In this document: positions 35,292-44,218 of the stretch, piece after piece
How positions within the stretch are numbered: the stretch's first letter is position 1
Layout of the letters: each line of letters starts with the position of its first letter
Origin: SELP01 sp035969385
Lineage (GTDB): Bacteria; Pseudomonadota; Alphaproteobacteria; Rhodobacterales; Rhodobacteraceae
Direction: 5' to 3'
DNA: 64,000 bases
Assembly: GCF_035969385.1 (NCBI RefSeq)
Contig: NZ_JAYKKJ010000002.1
Span: forward strand, 375,237 to 439,236
The notes under the pieces: model-generated
What the model saw: only the letters and a program-made list of their open reading frames with translations
Databases searched by the model: none
What the model was told of the DNA's origin: nothing
Position numbers and translations under genes: made by a program

Positions 35292-36624
35292 GCGTCATCC
35301 CTTCGACCAGAAGCGAGGGAACGACCCGGCTCAGGTGTGGGCGGGCGTCATTGGCGGGGATGATCCGCAGCAGCATTTCCCGCAGGTTGCCGGCGATGGT
35401 GCATTCATTGACCGGATAGGCGATCTGGCCGTTTTCCACCCAGAAGCCCGATGCCCCGCGCGAATAGTCGCCGGTGTTGGGGTTGATGGTGGACCCGATC
35501 ATCGAAGTGACCAATAGGCCGGTTCCCATATCCGCCAGGAGGTCCGCGCGCGACTTGTCCCCTTGGGTCAGGGCCACGTTCGTCACGGTCGGGGAGGGTG
35601 GGCCGGAGGTGCCGCGCGCCGCATTCGCAGTGCTGTCCATCCCCAGCTTGCGGGCCGTGGCAAGGTCGAGCGTCCACCCCGTCAGCACCCCGTCATCGAC
35701 AATCGCCCGCCGGGTGGTGGGCAGCCCTTCGGCATCAAACAGGCGCGAGGCAGAGGCGCGGGGGCGGTGCGGATCTTCGATCAGTGACAGCCCCTTGGGA
35801 AGCACCTGTTCGCCCAAGGCATCGCGCAGCCAGCTTGATCCCCGCGCAATCATCGTGCCGTTGATCGCCTGCAACAGGTGCCCGACCAGCGAATTCGCGA
35901 TCCGCTCATCAAACAGAACCGGATAGCTGCCGGTCTTGGGCCGTCGCGGGTTCATCCGCTCGACCGCCCTTTGCCCGGCGCTTTGGCCAATGTCTTCGGG
36001 GCTGCGCAGGTCGGCCTGAAAAATGCGGCTGTCAAAATCGTAGTCGCGTTCCATTCCGGTTCCGCTGCCGCTGATCGCGACGCAGGACAGACCCCGGTCG
36101 GACCGTTCGTAGCCCGCCGAAAACCCGTTTGACGCGGACAGATGCACCCGGCGGCGACCATAGCCGGCAGAGGCCGACTGCACCTGGGTGACCCCGTCAA
36201 CGGCGCGCGCGGCGGCCTCTGCCCGCGCCGCGTCTTCCTGAAGCGTCGCGGGGTCCGGTTCCTCGGACGGATCGAACAGCTCAAGGCGCGCGGTATCCAG
36301 ATCGGTCGCCAATTGGTCCGGGTCCGCGAGGCCAGAGTGGATATCCTCGGGCGCTTCACGGGCCATGGTGACGGCGCGTTCTGCCATCTGGGCGATGGTT
36401 TCGGGCCGCACGTCAGAGGCGGACACAACTGCCTGCCGCTTGCCCAGAAGAACCCGCAGGCCCAACTCGATCCCCTCGGACCGCTCTGCCTGCTCCAGCA
36501 CCCCGTTGCGAACGTCGATGTTGATCGACGTGCCATCGACGGCAAGCGCATCAGCGCTGTCGGCGCCGGCCTTTCGGGCCGCTGTCAGAAGCTGGTCGGT
36601 CAGATCGGCAAGGGAACGGGTCAT
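35278..36624 (-). CDS. pmbA: TldD/PmbA-family metalloprotease subunit, PmbA (TldE) type
   Basis: 448-residue partner of TldD, which together degrade or mature small peptides (microcin, PQQ-like precursors) in the cytoplasm. Features: early AVDGTSINIDVRNGVLEQAERSEG, LGLRVLLGKRQA, middle RRPKTGSYPVLFDE, late GSTINPNTGDYSRGASGFWVENG. The TldD HExxxH metal site is absent, as expected for PmbA. ATG at 36624 has AAGGA 9 bases before. No tldD in the window. Confidence 0.9.
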   Translation of the reverse strand: MTRSLADLTDQLLTAARKAGADSADALAVDGTSINIDVRNGVLEQAERSEGIELGLRVLLGKRQAVVSASDVRPETIAQMAERAVTMAREAPEDIHSGLADPDQLATDLDTARLELFDPSEEPDPATLQEDAARAEAAARAVDGVTQVQSASAGYGRRRVHLSASNGFSAGYERSDRGLSCVAISGSGTGMERDYDFDSRIFQADLRSPEDIGQSAGQRAVERMNPRRPKTGSYPVLFDERIANSLVGHLLQAINGTMIARGSSWLRDALGEQVLPKGLSLIEDPHRPRASASRLFDAEGLPTTRRAIVDDGVLTGWTLDLATARKLGMDSTANAARGTSGPPSPTVTNVALTQGDKSRADLLADMGTGLLVTSMIGSTINPNTGDYSRGASGFWVENGQIAYPVNECTIAGNLREMLLRIIPANDARPHLSRVVPSLLVEGMTLAGE

Positions 36625-36680
36625 CGGCAATGTCCTTTCGTCGCGTCAGACCTAGTGCCTGCCCGCCCTGCCTGCAAGGT

Positions 36681-38201
36681 TCAGCGCAACCGCTGGCCGT
36701 TGACGATCACATGCCCCTCTGCATTGATCTCGACCTCGCTGCGATAGCTGTCGTCGCCCACCATGTCGGTGACCATGCCCAGACCCATGCGGGCGCCAAA
36801 GGCATCGTCCTGTGTCATAACACCCATCGACACAAGGGTTTCGATCAATCCTTCGATACCTGACGCCTCGAAATCTGCCCGACCTTCCGGGCGGGGCAAC
36901 CCGTCAAAGCTTTCCATGTCGCTGTTGTCAAAGGTGAAGGCTCCGGACCCGGTGGTTTCGGTCCCGGCCCCGGTCATGATGAACCGTGACAGGGTCAGGG
37001 ACAGCAATTCAGGTTCAGGAAGCCGCGAGACATCGCCCATGAATTGCCGGAAGTCCAAAAGGTCGACGCGGTTCAGGACCGTGCCGCTCAGGTCGATACC
37101 GAAAGTGGCGGGATCACGGGGGATCGCCTTGGCCGGATCGAACAGGGCCCACAGGCCCGCGCCCATTCGCAAACCTTCGGCATTGATCCGCAGGTCGAAG
37201 TCTTGCGGACTGTCCCGCCCGCTGACCGGAACGTCGATATGGACGCTGGCCGCTGCTGCCTCGAATGCAATGTCGACCGGTAGGTCAAGGTCGTTTTCAC
37301 CCCTCATCATGATCGCCGTATCGGCTCCGGTCAGGTCGTAGATCAACCGATCCGCGTCCAGCGCCAGTCTGTTTTCGGTTCTGCCGGACCAGCGTTCTTC
37401 CTCGGAAAACGGTTGCCCGTACAGGAAGACTCGGGTGGAGTAGCTGTTGCTTTCCATGACGCTCGTCATGTCAAACAGCAGGCCCGCCCGAAGCGCCGCC
37501 GCGACGTCTAGCAGGTCGAACCCATCGGCGGGCAGACGGATTTCAAACTGACTGTTGGATGCGCCCACCTCGCCGGCCACGACCCCGGTGACATCCGGGC
37601 CCATTGCCATCTGTATGTCGAAAGTTGCGGGCGTGGCTGTCGATTGCCCGGCGATTGTCAACAGCGGCCCTTCTGTGACGCGGTATGAAAAATCCATGCC
37701 TCCACCCGCAAGGTCAAAGTCGAAACGGATCGGCCCCTCGTCTTCCGACGCGACCTGGAAATATCCGGACATGTCACTGGACATCTGCGCGCCATAGGAA
37801 ATGTCCCCGGGATCGCCGCTGGCCGTGGTGACCGAAGCGGCGGTTTCCAACCCGACCTCGACAGATGCGCGTTCACCGTCAATCAGCATATCCAGCACAT
37901 AGGATTGGGTCGTGGGATAAATGATCTGGACGGTGCCGTCGCCCTGTTCGATCATCGCATATCCCGGTGTGGTCAGCGTGACCTGCCCAATGCCTTCAGG
38001 GAGGGTCCAGTCAATCTGCACCCCGTCGACCGTCAGGGTTTCACCCGTGCGGGAGAGGGTCGCGTCCAGACTGCCGCCGGTCGCCCGCGCCTGCGCTTGC
38101 AAATTCGCCCAGACGTCATCCGCGGTCACATCTGCAAGGGCAGGGGACGCGAGCATCAGGGCAGAGGGAAGCACAAGACAAAGACAAGACCGGCAGGACA
38201 T
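36681..38201 (-). CDS. DUF2125 exported protein, copy 1
   Basis: 506 residues. Sec signal peptide (hydrophobic core LVLPSALMLASPALA, cleavage ALA-D at ~23), then a beta-rich acidic protein beginning VTADDVWANLQAQARATGG, which corresponds to the start of its downstream-encoded paralogue. The C-terminus ends in EGHVIVNGQRLR, also shared (EAHVLVNGQRIQ). DUF2125 has no known function; the long repetitive beta pattern resembles periplasmic AsmA/LPS-transport-like scaffolds, which is only an impression. It is the second gene of a tandem pair, after an intervening terminator. Confidence 0.75.
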   Translation of the reverse strand: MSCRSCLCLVLPSALMLASPALADVTADDVWANLQAQARATGGSLDATLSRTGETLTVDGVQIDWTLPEGIGQVTLTTPGYAMIEQGDGTVQIIYPTTQSYVLDMLIDGERASVEVGLETAASVTTASGDPGDISYGAQMSSDMSGYFQVASEDEGPIRFDFDLAGGGMDFSYRVTEGPLLTIAGQSTATPATFDIQMAMGPDVTGVVAGEVGASNSQFEIRLPADGFDLLDVAAALRAGLLFDMTSVMESNSYSTRVFLYGQPFSEEERWSGRTENRLALDADRLIYDLTGADTAIMMRGENDLDLPVDIAFEAAAASVHIDVPVSGRDSPQDFDLRINAEGLRMGAGLWALFDPAKAIPRDPATFGIDLSGTVLNRVDLLDFRQFMGDVSRLPEPELLSLTLSRFIMTGAGTETTGSGAFTFDNSDMESFDGLPRPEGRADFEASGIEGLIETLVSMGVMTQDDAFGARMGLGMVTDMVGDDSYRSEVEINAEGHVIVNGQRLR

Positions 38202-38223
38202 GACTGGAAACCTTCAAAAGTGG

Positions 38224-38255
38224 AAAAGCCCGCCCGGATCTGCATCAGGGCGGGC
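38224..38255 (-). terminator. Terminator between the two DUF2125 genes
   Basis: Minus-strand GCCCGCCC / GGGCGGGC 8-bp stem with a 12-base loop followed by TTTTCC, 20 bases after the stop of the upstream copy. The second copy may therefore have its own promoter or depend on read-through. Confidence 0.75.
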
Positions 38256-38274
38256 CGCAGTGTTTGGGACAGGG

Positions 38275-39780
38275 TTACTGGATGCGCTGTCCGTTCACGA
38301 GGACATGCGCCTCGGAGTTGACTTCGAGGGTCGAGGTCAGGTGGTCGTCGCCTACGACATTGGCAAACATCCCCATCATCATGCGGAAGCCCATGACCTG
38401 ATCCTCGGGCATGTAGCCCATGGCGACCAGCGTATCCATCAGCCCGTTGATCCCCTTGGCTTCGAGGTCCAGTTTGCCTTCAGGGCGCGGCATTCCGCCA
38501 AAGGTCATCATGTCGCTGTTGTCGAAGTCAAAGCTGCCCTGTCCGGTCACCATGGCCCCGGCAATCGCCAGGTTCAGCTTGTTCAGGGTCAGCGAATGCA
38601 ATTCGCCGGGAACCTCGGCGTTTTCCATCGCCATCGCCTGTTCCGGATCAAGGATGTCAAAGAACAGCTTTGTGGTGCCTGTCAGGTCGATCTGCGCTGT
38701 GGCCGGATCGTGCGGCAGCATGCTGCCCGGGTCCAGCATCATCCAGATCATGTCGTTCACCGCCAGATCGGTCAGGTTGATCGACATGGCAAAGGGCGCA
38801 GGCTCTTCCGTCCGGGTCAGCGGCATGTCGATGCTGGCACCATATTCCGTGAGGGCAAGATCGACCGGGAAGGGAACCTGTCCGCCCATGACGTTGACCG
38901 CAACATCCTTGGCCCCGAAGCTCATGCCGAAATTGTCAATGTCCATGGATAGGGCAAAGCTGCTGTCCATAGAGGTGGTGGCGATGTTCGTCGTGCCGGA
39001 ATAATCCGTCACGGCCATGATGAAATTCGACGACCCGGCGGTGTAGTCGAGGTTCGTCGCAAACCCCATCATGAACATCTCTTCGGGGCGCGTCGGGTCA
39101 TAGTCCATGGGCATCGTCGATCCGCCGGACAGCGCCATATTCGTTACCTGCCCGGACAGGTCGAAGTTCTCTGAACCGTCCTGCGCGGCGAGAAGGATAT
39201 CGAAAGAGGCAGCCGTCATCTCGACATCGGTCGTGCGCATGCCGTCGGCTTCGGTCACCATCTGCCGCGACGACACATCGTTCATGTTGGCCTGAAGCGT
39301 CAGAGGCATGGGTTCGCCGCCTTCCAGCGCTTCATCAACGGTGATCGAATAGCGGTCGGCGCTGGTGTCGTATTGCATCGCGTCGGGGGTGCCAGAGACA
39401 TTCATCTTGGCCCCGGCGGTCCGAATGGTCAGGACGATACGGTCGGTATCGACTTCGCCGGTGGGGTTGATGGTCATCGGCGTGACCTCGGGCATGACAA
39501 CCGTCACGGTTCCGTCGCCGTTCTCGGTCAGGGTGATGTCATCGAAATTGGCCGAAACGGTCATTTCTTCGTTGACCATGTTCATTGACAGCCCGCTGAT
39601 CGTCAGCACGCCACCCGAATAGGTTTGCGACCCGACCGAAATGCCGTCCTGACCGTAGACCTCCATCTGCGCCATCCAGTTGGCCCAGACCTCTTCCGCG
39701 GTGACATCGGCCATGGCCGATGTGCCCATCAGAAGGGCGGCAACACATGCGGAACTACGGATGAAATGATTTGGTGACAT
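38275..39780 (-). CDS. DUF2125 exported protein, copy 2
   Basis: 501 residues from ATG 39780 (GGATTACCCC upstream; an in-frame codon at 39840 is too far from a signal peptide). Signal peptide ends near ALLMGTSAMA-D; the mature start VTAEEVWANWMAQMEVYGQDG parallels copy 1. Many alternating Asp/Ser/Thr beta segments, methionine-rich near the end (MMMGMFANVV). Probably periplasmic. Function unknown. Upstream-most gene of the minus-strand run through pmbA and the phosphatase. Confidence 0.75.
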   Translation of the reverse strand: MSPNHFIRSSACVAALLMGTSAMADVTAEEVWANWMAQMEVYGQDGISVGSQTYSGGVLTISGLSMNMVNEEMTVSANFDDITLTENGDGTVTVVMPEVTPMTINPTGEVDTDRIVLTIRTAGAKMNVSGTPDAMQYDTSADRYSITVDEALEGGEPMPLTLQANMNDVSSRQMVTEADGMRTTDVEMTAASFDILLAAQDGSENFDLSGQVTNMALSGGSTMPMDYDPTRPEEMFMMGFATNLDYTAGSSNFIMAVTDYSGTTNIATTSMDSSFALSMDIDNFGMSFGAKDVAVNVMGGQVPFPVDLALTEYGASIDMPLTRTEEPAPFAMSINLTDLAVNDMIWMMLDPGSMLPHDPATAQIDLTGTTKLFFDILDPEQAMAMENAEVPGELHSLTLNKLNLAIAGAMVTGQGSFDFDNSDMMTFGGMPRPEGKLDLEAKGINGLMDTLVAMGYMPEDQVMGFRMMMGMFANVVGDDHLTSTLEVNSEAHVLVNGQRIQ

Positions 39781-39903
39781 GGGGTAATCCTTTCCAATCT
39801 CTGTTGGACAAAGGTTCCTCTGCCTTGCTCCCGGGGTCAAGGTGGGGAATTCTGGACCCGGCCGCCCGAACCGGCCCGGACTGAAGCAACGGAGAAGTCA
39901 CCC

Positions 39904-40653
39904 ATGACCCTTGATGGAAAGATTGTCGCCATCACCGGCGCCAGCCGCGGTATCGGAGAGGCCGCCGCGCTTGCCTTTGCCGCAAGGGGGGCAAAGGTGG
40001 CGCTTCTTGCCCGCAGCACGGCAGCGATCGAATCGCTTGCCGCGCGGATCGGACCTTCGGCGCTGGCCATCCCCTGCGATGTGGCCGATCGGTCGGCGGT
40101 AAATCGCGCAGTGGACCAAACAGTTGAACGGTTTGGTGGCCTCAACATCCTGATCGGCAATGCCGGGATGATCGACCCCATGGCACCCATCGCCGACGCG
40201 GACCCGGACCAGTGGTCCCGCACGATTGATGTGAACCTCAAGGGTGTCTTCTACGGAATGCAGGCGGCCCTGCCGGTGATGCTGAAGGCCGGGGCCGGAA
40301 CAATCCTGACCGTGTCGTCGGGGGCCGCCCATAGCCCCGTCGACAACTGGTCTGCCTACTGCGCGTCAAAGGCCGGGGCCTACATGCTGACCCGATCCTT
40401 GCACAAGGAATACGGGGCGCAGGGAATTCGCGCATTGGGTCTGTCGCCGGGTACCGTCGCCACGCAGATGCAGCGTGAGATCAAGGAGTCTGGCCTTGGT
40501 CCGGTCGCAAAACTGGATTGGTCCGAACATATCCCGCCCGAGTGGGCGGCCGAGGCGCTGGTCTGGATGTGCGGGGCCGAGGCCGATGGGTGGCTGGGCG
40601 ATGACGTGTCCCTGCGTGACCCGGATATTCGGCGGAAGGTCGGTGTCGCATGA
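39904..40653 (+). CDS. Short-chain dehydrogenase/reductase
   Basis: 249-residue classical SDR: GASRGIG (NAD(P)-binding), GNAGMI in place of NNAG, catalytic Ser in VSSGAAH and YxxxK in YCASKAG, LSPGTVATQM after. The usual NNAG is IGNAG here, a common variant. Its ATGA overlap with the enoyl-CoA hydratase gene implies a joint function, perhaps oxidation of a 3-hydroxyacyl or related metabolite. GGAGAAG precedes the ATG. Confidence 0.88.
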   Translation: MTLDGKIVAITGASRGIGEAAALAFAARGAKVALLARSTAAIESLAARIGPSALAIPCDVADRSAVNRAVDQTVERFGGLNILIGNAGMIDPMAPIADADPDQWSRTIDVNLKGVFYGMQAALPVMLKAGAGTILTVSSGAAHSPVDNWSAYCASKAGAYMLTRSLHKEYGAQGIRALGLSPGTVATQMQREIKESGLGPVAKLDWSEHIPPEWAAEALVWMCGAEADGWLGDDVSLRDPDIRRKVGVA

Positions 40654-41255
40654 TCCGGCTGGACAAGGACGGTGACCTTTGGGTTGCCAAGATCAACCGG
40701 CCGGACAAGGCCAATTCGCTGACCCGCGCAATGCTGGGCGACCTTGCCGATATCGCGGAGGAGGCGCAGGCGGCCAAGGTCCTGATTCTGACCGGCGCGG
40801 GCAAGGTGTTCAGTGCCGGGGCCGATTTGGACGAGGCCCGGGCCGGGTTGGCAACCGATCCGGTGTGGGAACGGTTGTCGGGCGCCATCGCCGCCTTGCC
40901 GGGCCTCACCATCGCCGCGCTGAATGGCACCCTAGCGGGCGGGGCATTCGGAATGACCCTCGCCTGCGATCTTCGGATCGCGGTTGCCGGGGCAAAGTTC
41001 TTCTACCCGGTCATGAAGCTGGGCTTTCTTCCGCAACCGTCAGACCCGGCCCGAATGGCGGCGCTTGTCGGACCGGCGCGGGCCAAACTGCTGCTGATGG
41101 GTGGGCAGAAGATTGATGCTGAAACAGCGCTGTCCTTCGGGTTGATCGACCGGATTGCCGACGACCCGCTGGCCGAGGCGCGGATCATCGCAACCGACGC
41201 CCTCGCCGCCGATCCGGTCCATATTGCGAGCATAAAAAGGTTGATCCAGCGCTAG
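40650..41255 (+). CDS. Enoyl-CoA hydratase/isomerase family protein, short form
   Basis: 201 residues, shorter than the usual ~260. Crotonase fold recognisable: KINRPDKANSLT, the first oxyanion-hole segment GKVFSAGADLDE, and the second, LNGTLAGGAFGMTLACDLRIA. The catalytic glutamate after LAGGAFGM is not in the classical ECH position (no GGGCELA), so the reaction could be isomerase- or hydrolase-like. The C-terminal helices are trimmed (ends SIKRLIQR). Its stop shares CTAG with the convergent HNH gene. Confidence 0.82.
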   Translation: MIRLDKDGDLWVAKINRPDKANSLTRAMLGDLADIAEEAQAAKVLILTGAGKVFSAGADLDEARAGLATDPVWERLSGAIAALPGLTIAALNGTLAGGAFGMTLACDLRIAVAGAKFFYPVMKLGFLPQPSDPARMAALVGPARAKLLLMGGQKIDAETALSFGLIDRIADDPLAEARIIATDALAADPVHIASIKRLIQR

Positions 41256-41545
41256 CGTCGGCCGCCTGGCGTGCGCGACAGGAACCCCGGCGGGCGCTTG
41301 CGGACCCAACCGATGAAACGGGCCAACCGGGGATGTTCGCGCAGGGCCTCGGGCGTGTTGTAGTCGCGGGCCAATTCCGCCTCGGACAGGCTGGCATGTA
41401 TTTCCTTGTGGCAGATGTGGTGTAACAGCACCGTCTCGCCCCCTTTGCCACCTTTCAACCGGGGCACGAGGTGGTGGCGGGATTGCGCAACACCTTCGGG
41501 AATAGGACGGCCGCACAGGGCGCAAATCGGGTCTGGCGTGGTCAC
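41252..41545 (-). CDS. HNH endonuclease-like protein
   Basis: 97 residues. CALCGRPIPEG supplies two zinc cysteines; SRHHLVPRLKGG and LLHHICHKEIHA form the HNH beta-beta-alpha nuclease core. GTG at 41545 (AGGAC upstream) is preferred over ATG at 41575 since the fold begins just after it. Such short HNH proteins are widespread in Rhodobacteraceae chromosomes outside mobile elements; the cellular role is unknown. It is convergent with the enoyl-CoA hydratase gene. Confidence 0.82.
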   Translation of the reverse strand: MTTPDPICALCGRPIPEGVAQSRHHLVPRLKGGKGGETVLLHHICHKEIHASLSEAELARDYNTPEALREHPRLARFIGWVRKRPPGFLSRTPGGRR

Positions 41546-41619
41546 GGGCTTGTCCTGACATGCGGGAACAGGCATGGAGGATGGCACGAATAGCTTGGTT
41601 GGCAAGTGGTGGGTGACCG

Positions 41620-42930
41620 ATGATCGAACAGCTTCAGCAATATGCGATGGACGGGTGGGAGATCGCCAAGGCATGGCTTCTGTCGCCTGCGGCATGGTCG
41701 CAATTCGGGCTTTTGGTGGCGGCCTATGTGGCGGCGGTTCTGGTCAACAAGCACGTGACGCCGCAGGTCGAACGCATCCTGACGCCGAAGGACGATGACA
41801 CTTCGATCATCGCCAAGGCGCGCCGCTTTGTCCTTATGTTCCTGCCGCTGGTCTTGCCGCTCGCGGCCTATGCGTTCACCGCAATCGGCGAAAGCGTCAC
41901 CCGGTCGCTGTTTGGGTCCGGCGCGGTCATCGCCTTTGGCAAGCGGGTGTTCCTGTTCCTTGCGATCCGGGCCTTTGCCCGCGACATGCTATCGGACCCG
42001 TTTTTGCGGTTCCTTGGGCGTTACGTCCTGATTCCGGCTGGCGCGGCCTATGCGCTTGGGCTGTGGCCCTTCGTGACGGAGAAGCTGGAATCAACCGTTG
42101 TTCCACTTGGCAACCTGTCATTTGATCTTTGGTGGCTTTCGAAGTTTATCGTTGTCGGCGGCATCATCTTCTGGTTCGGGCGCTGGTCGAACGAACAATC
42201 GACCCAGATCTTGAAGCAACAGGAAGACATGCGGCCGGCGACCCGGCAACTGGCCATCAAGGCGGCAGAAATTGCGATCTTTGGCGCGGCCTTCCTTGTC
42301 CTGATGAATATCATGGGGGTCAGCCTCACCTCGCTTGCCGTTCTTGGCGGGGCCGTCGGTGTCGGGATCGGGTTCGGCCTGCAGCAGATCGCGTCGAACT
42401 TCATTTCGGGCATTATCCTTCTGCTCGAAGGGCAGGCGACGGTTGGCGATTACGTGGAACTTGATGGGGGCGAAGCCGGGACCATCGTCAAGATGACCAT
42501 GCGGGTCACGATCCTTGAGACGTTTGATGGCCGCTGGATCGTCGTTCCGAACGAGCATTTCATCACGACACGGGTTGTCAACTATTCCGATCAGGGGTCT
42601 GCCAACCGCTACGAGGTGGAATTCTCGGTCTCCTACGACACCGATATCAACAAGGTGCCGGACATCATCGAAGCGGCAGTGGCCAAGCACCCCGCCGTCC
42701 TGACCGAACCTGATGCGCCCGATTGCGAACTGCGTGGGTTTGGGGATAGTGGCATCGACTTTGCAATCGAGTTCTGGGTCAACGGAATCGACGATGGCCG
42801 CAACAAATACACCAGCCAGATCCGGTTCATCGTCTGGAACGCGCTGAAAGACGCCGGAATCGAAATTCCCTATCCGCATCGTGTTGTCGAATTCCGGGGC
42901 GCTGTCCCGGACATGCCGAAGACCTCGTGA
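41620..42930 (+). CDS. Mechanosensitive ion channel, MscS family
   Basis: 436-residue inner-membrane tension valve. Several N-terminal membrane segments, then the pore helix and MscS core: LGGAVGVGIGFGLQQIASNF (TM3, Gly/Ala-rich), GDYVELDGGEAGTIVKMTMR and FDGRWIVVPNE, VVNYSDQG (beta domain), and the alpha/beta C-terminal domain. Extra N-terminal helices place it with medium-size MscS homologues rather than minimal MscS. Its stop overlaps the GTG start of the flavoprotein gene. Confidence 0.92.
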   Translation: MIEQLQQYAMDGWEIAKAWLLSPAAWSQFGLLVAAYVAAVLVNKHVTPQVERILTPKDDDTSIIAKARRFVLMFLPLVLPLAAYAFTAIGESVTRSLFGSGAVIAFGKRVFLFLAIRAFARDMLSDPFLRFLGRYVLIPAGAAYALGLWPFVTEKLESTVVPLGNLSFDLWWLSKFIVVGGIIFWFGRWSNEQSTQILKQQEDMRPATRQLAIKAAEIAIFGAAFLVLMNIMGVSLTSLAVLGGAVGVGIGFGLQQIASNFISGIILLLEGQATVGDYVELDGGEAGTIVKMTMRVTILETFDGRWIVVPNEHFITTRVVNYSDQGSANRYEVEFSVSYDTDINKVPDIIEAAVAKHPAVLTEPDAPDCELRGFGDSGIDFAIEFWVNGIDDGRNKYTSQIRFIVWNALKDAGIEIPYPHRVVEFRGAVPDMPKTS

Positions 42931-44117
42931 CTCAGGGACTTGTGATCGGTGCGGGCCCCGCCGGTCTGGCCGCGGCCGAGGAGATGGCCAAGGCAGGGAT
43001 GCGGGTCACGGTGACCGAGGCAATGCCCTCTGTCGCCCGAAAATTCCTGATGGCCGGGAAATCGGGACTGAACCTGACCAAATCTGAACCGATGGACCAG
43101 TTCATCGCCGCCTACGGGGTGATTGATCTGGCGATGATCCCAATCCTGCGATCCTTCGGGCCAGAACAGGTAATCGAGTTCGCCGAAAGTCTCGGGCAAG
43201 AGGTTTTCGTCGGTTCGACGGGCCGGGTCTTTCCGAGGGTCATGAAGGCGTCGCCGCTATTGCGGGCATGGCTGCGGCGGCTGGCCGATCTTGGAGTAGA
43301 CCTGCGGACACGGTGGCGCTGGACCGGCTTTGACGGTGTGGCGCTGCGGTTCGACACTCCCGACGGTCCGGTGCAGCTGACGCCAGACGCAACGGTTTTG
43401 GCATTGGGCGGCGCAAGCTGGGCGCGGCTTGGATCACGGGGGGATTGGATTGAGCACTTGCCAGAGGGGTCCGTTGCCCCCTTCGCCCCGGCGAACATGG
43501 GGTTCATGGTGGAGTGGTCGGCACATATGGAACCGTTTTTCGGGGCGCCGGTGAAGGGCTGTGCCCTTCATGCCGGTCACGTGGTTGAACGGGGTGAGTT
43601 CGTCGTTTCAGCGAGGGGTATTGAAGGCGGTGGTATCTACGCGGTGTCGCGCGCTGTGCGTGACGGGGCCGATCTTTTCCTCGATCTCTGCCCCGATCTG
43701 ACGGTCGCAGAGGTTCGGGCCGGTCTGGCACGTGCGCGCGGCAAGTCAAGCCTGTCAAATCACCTCCGCAAGGTGCTTGGGCTTCAGGGCGTGAAACTGG
43801 CCCTTCTCAACGAATTCGGGCGCCCGTTTCCCGATGACTTTGCCCCCGTGATCAAGGCGCTGACCCTGCGCCTTGACGGTCCCCGCCCCATGGACGAAGC
43901 GATCTCGACCGCGGGCGGTGTCCGGTTTTCGGCCCTGACCGAAGGGTTGATGCTGAAGAATCGCCCCGGCGTGTTCTGCGCGGGTGAAATGCTTGATTGG
44001 GAGGCTCCGACCGGGGGCTATCTGATCACCGGCTGCCTTGCCACCGGGCGCTGGGCCGGGCGGGCGGCGGCGGCTCATGCAGGGGCCTCTCTTGCCGATG
44101 CATCGGGCGGCGCATAG
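42927..44117 (+). CDS. HI0933/BaiN-like FAD flavoprotein
   Basis: 396 residues. FAD motif VIGAGPAGLAAAEEMAKAG at the start, GKSGLNLTKSEP (the HI0933-type 'GGGRCNLTN' variant), GGASWARLGSRGDW, and the C-terminal FCAGEMLDWEAPTGGY. These fit the TIGR03862 'flavoprotein' branch. Reaction unknown (BaiN reduces C=C bonds in bile acids). GTG start in a GTGA overlap with the mechanosensitive channel gene. Confidence 0.85.
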   Translation: MTQGLVIGAGPAGLAAAEEMAKAGMRVTVTEAMPSVARKFLMAGKSGLNLTKSEPMDQFIAAYGVIDLAMIPILRSFGPEQVIEFAESLGQEVFVGSTGRVFPRVMKASPLLRAWLRRLADLGVDLRTRWRWTGFDGVALRFDTPDGPVQLTPDATVLALGGASWARLGSRGDWIEHLPEGSVAPFAPANMGFMVEWSAHMEPFFGAPVKGCALHAGHVVERGEFVVSARGIEGGGIYAVSRAVRDGADLFLDLCPDLTVAEVRAGLARARGKSSLSNHLRKVLGLQGVKLALLNEFGRPFPDDFAPVIKALTLRLDGPRPMDEAISTAGGVRFSALTEGLMLKNRPGVFCAGEMLDWEAPTGGYLITGCLATGRWAGRAAAAHAGASLADASGGA

Positions 44118-44151
44118 GTTGTCGCCCATGCCCACCGGGAAGGAGCTGACC

Positions 44152-44214
44152 GTGACAGCAACAGCGCGTGCCGACCATCGACGCCGGATGCTAATCTTGG
44201 TCTGTTGCGGCTGA
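44152..44214 (+). CDS. Possible 20-residue leader ORF ahead of waaA
   Basis: GTG at 44152 is preceded by GGAAGGAG at 6 bases, a better Shine-Dalgarno than most genes here. It encodes MTATARADHRRRMLILVCCG and stops 4 bases before the waaA ATG. Arg-rich then hydrophobic with a Cys-Cys end. It may be a translational leader or a chance frame. Confidence 0.35.
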   Translation: MTATARADHRRRMLILVCCG

Positions 44215-44218
44215 CATC

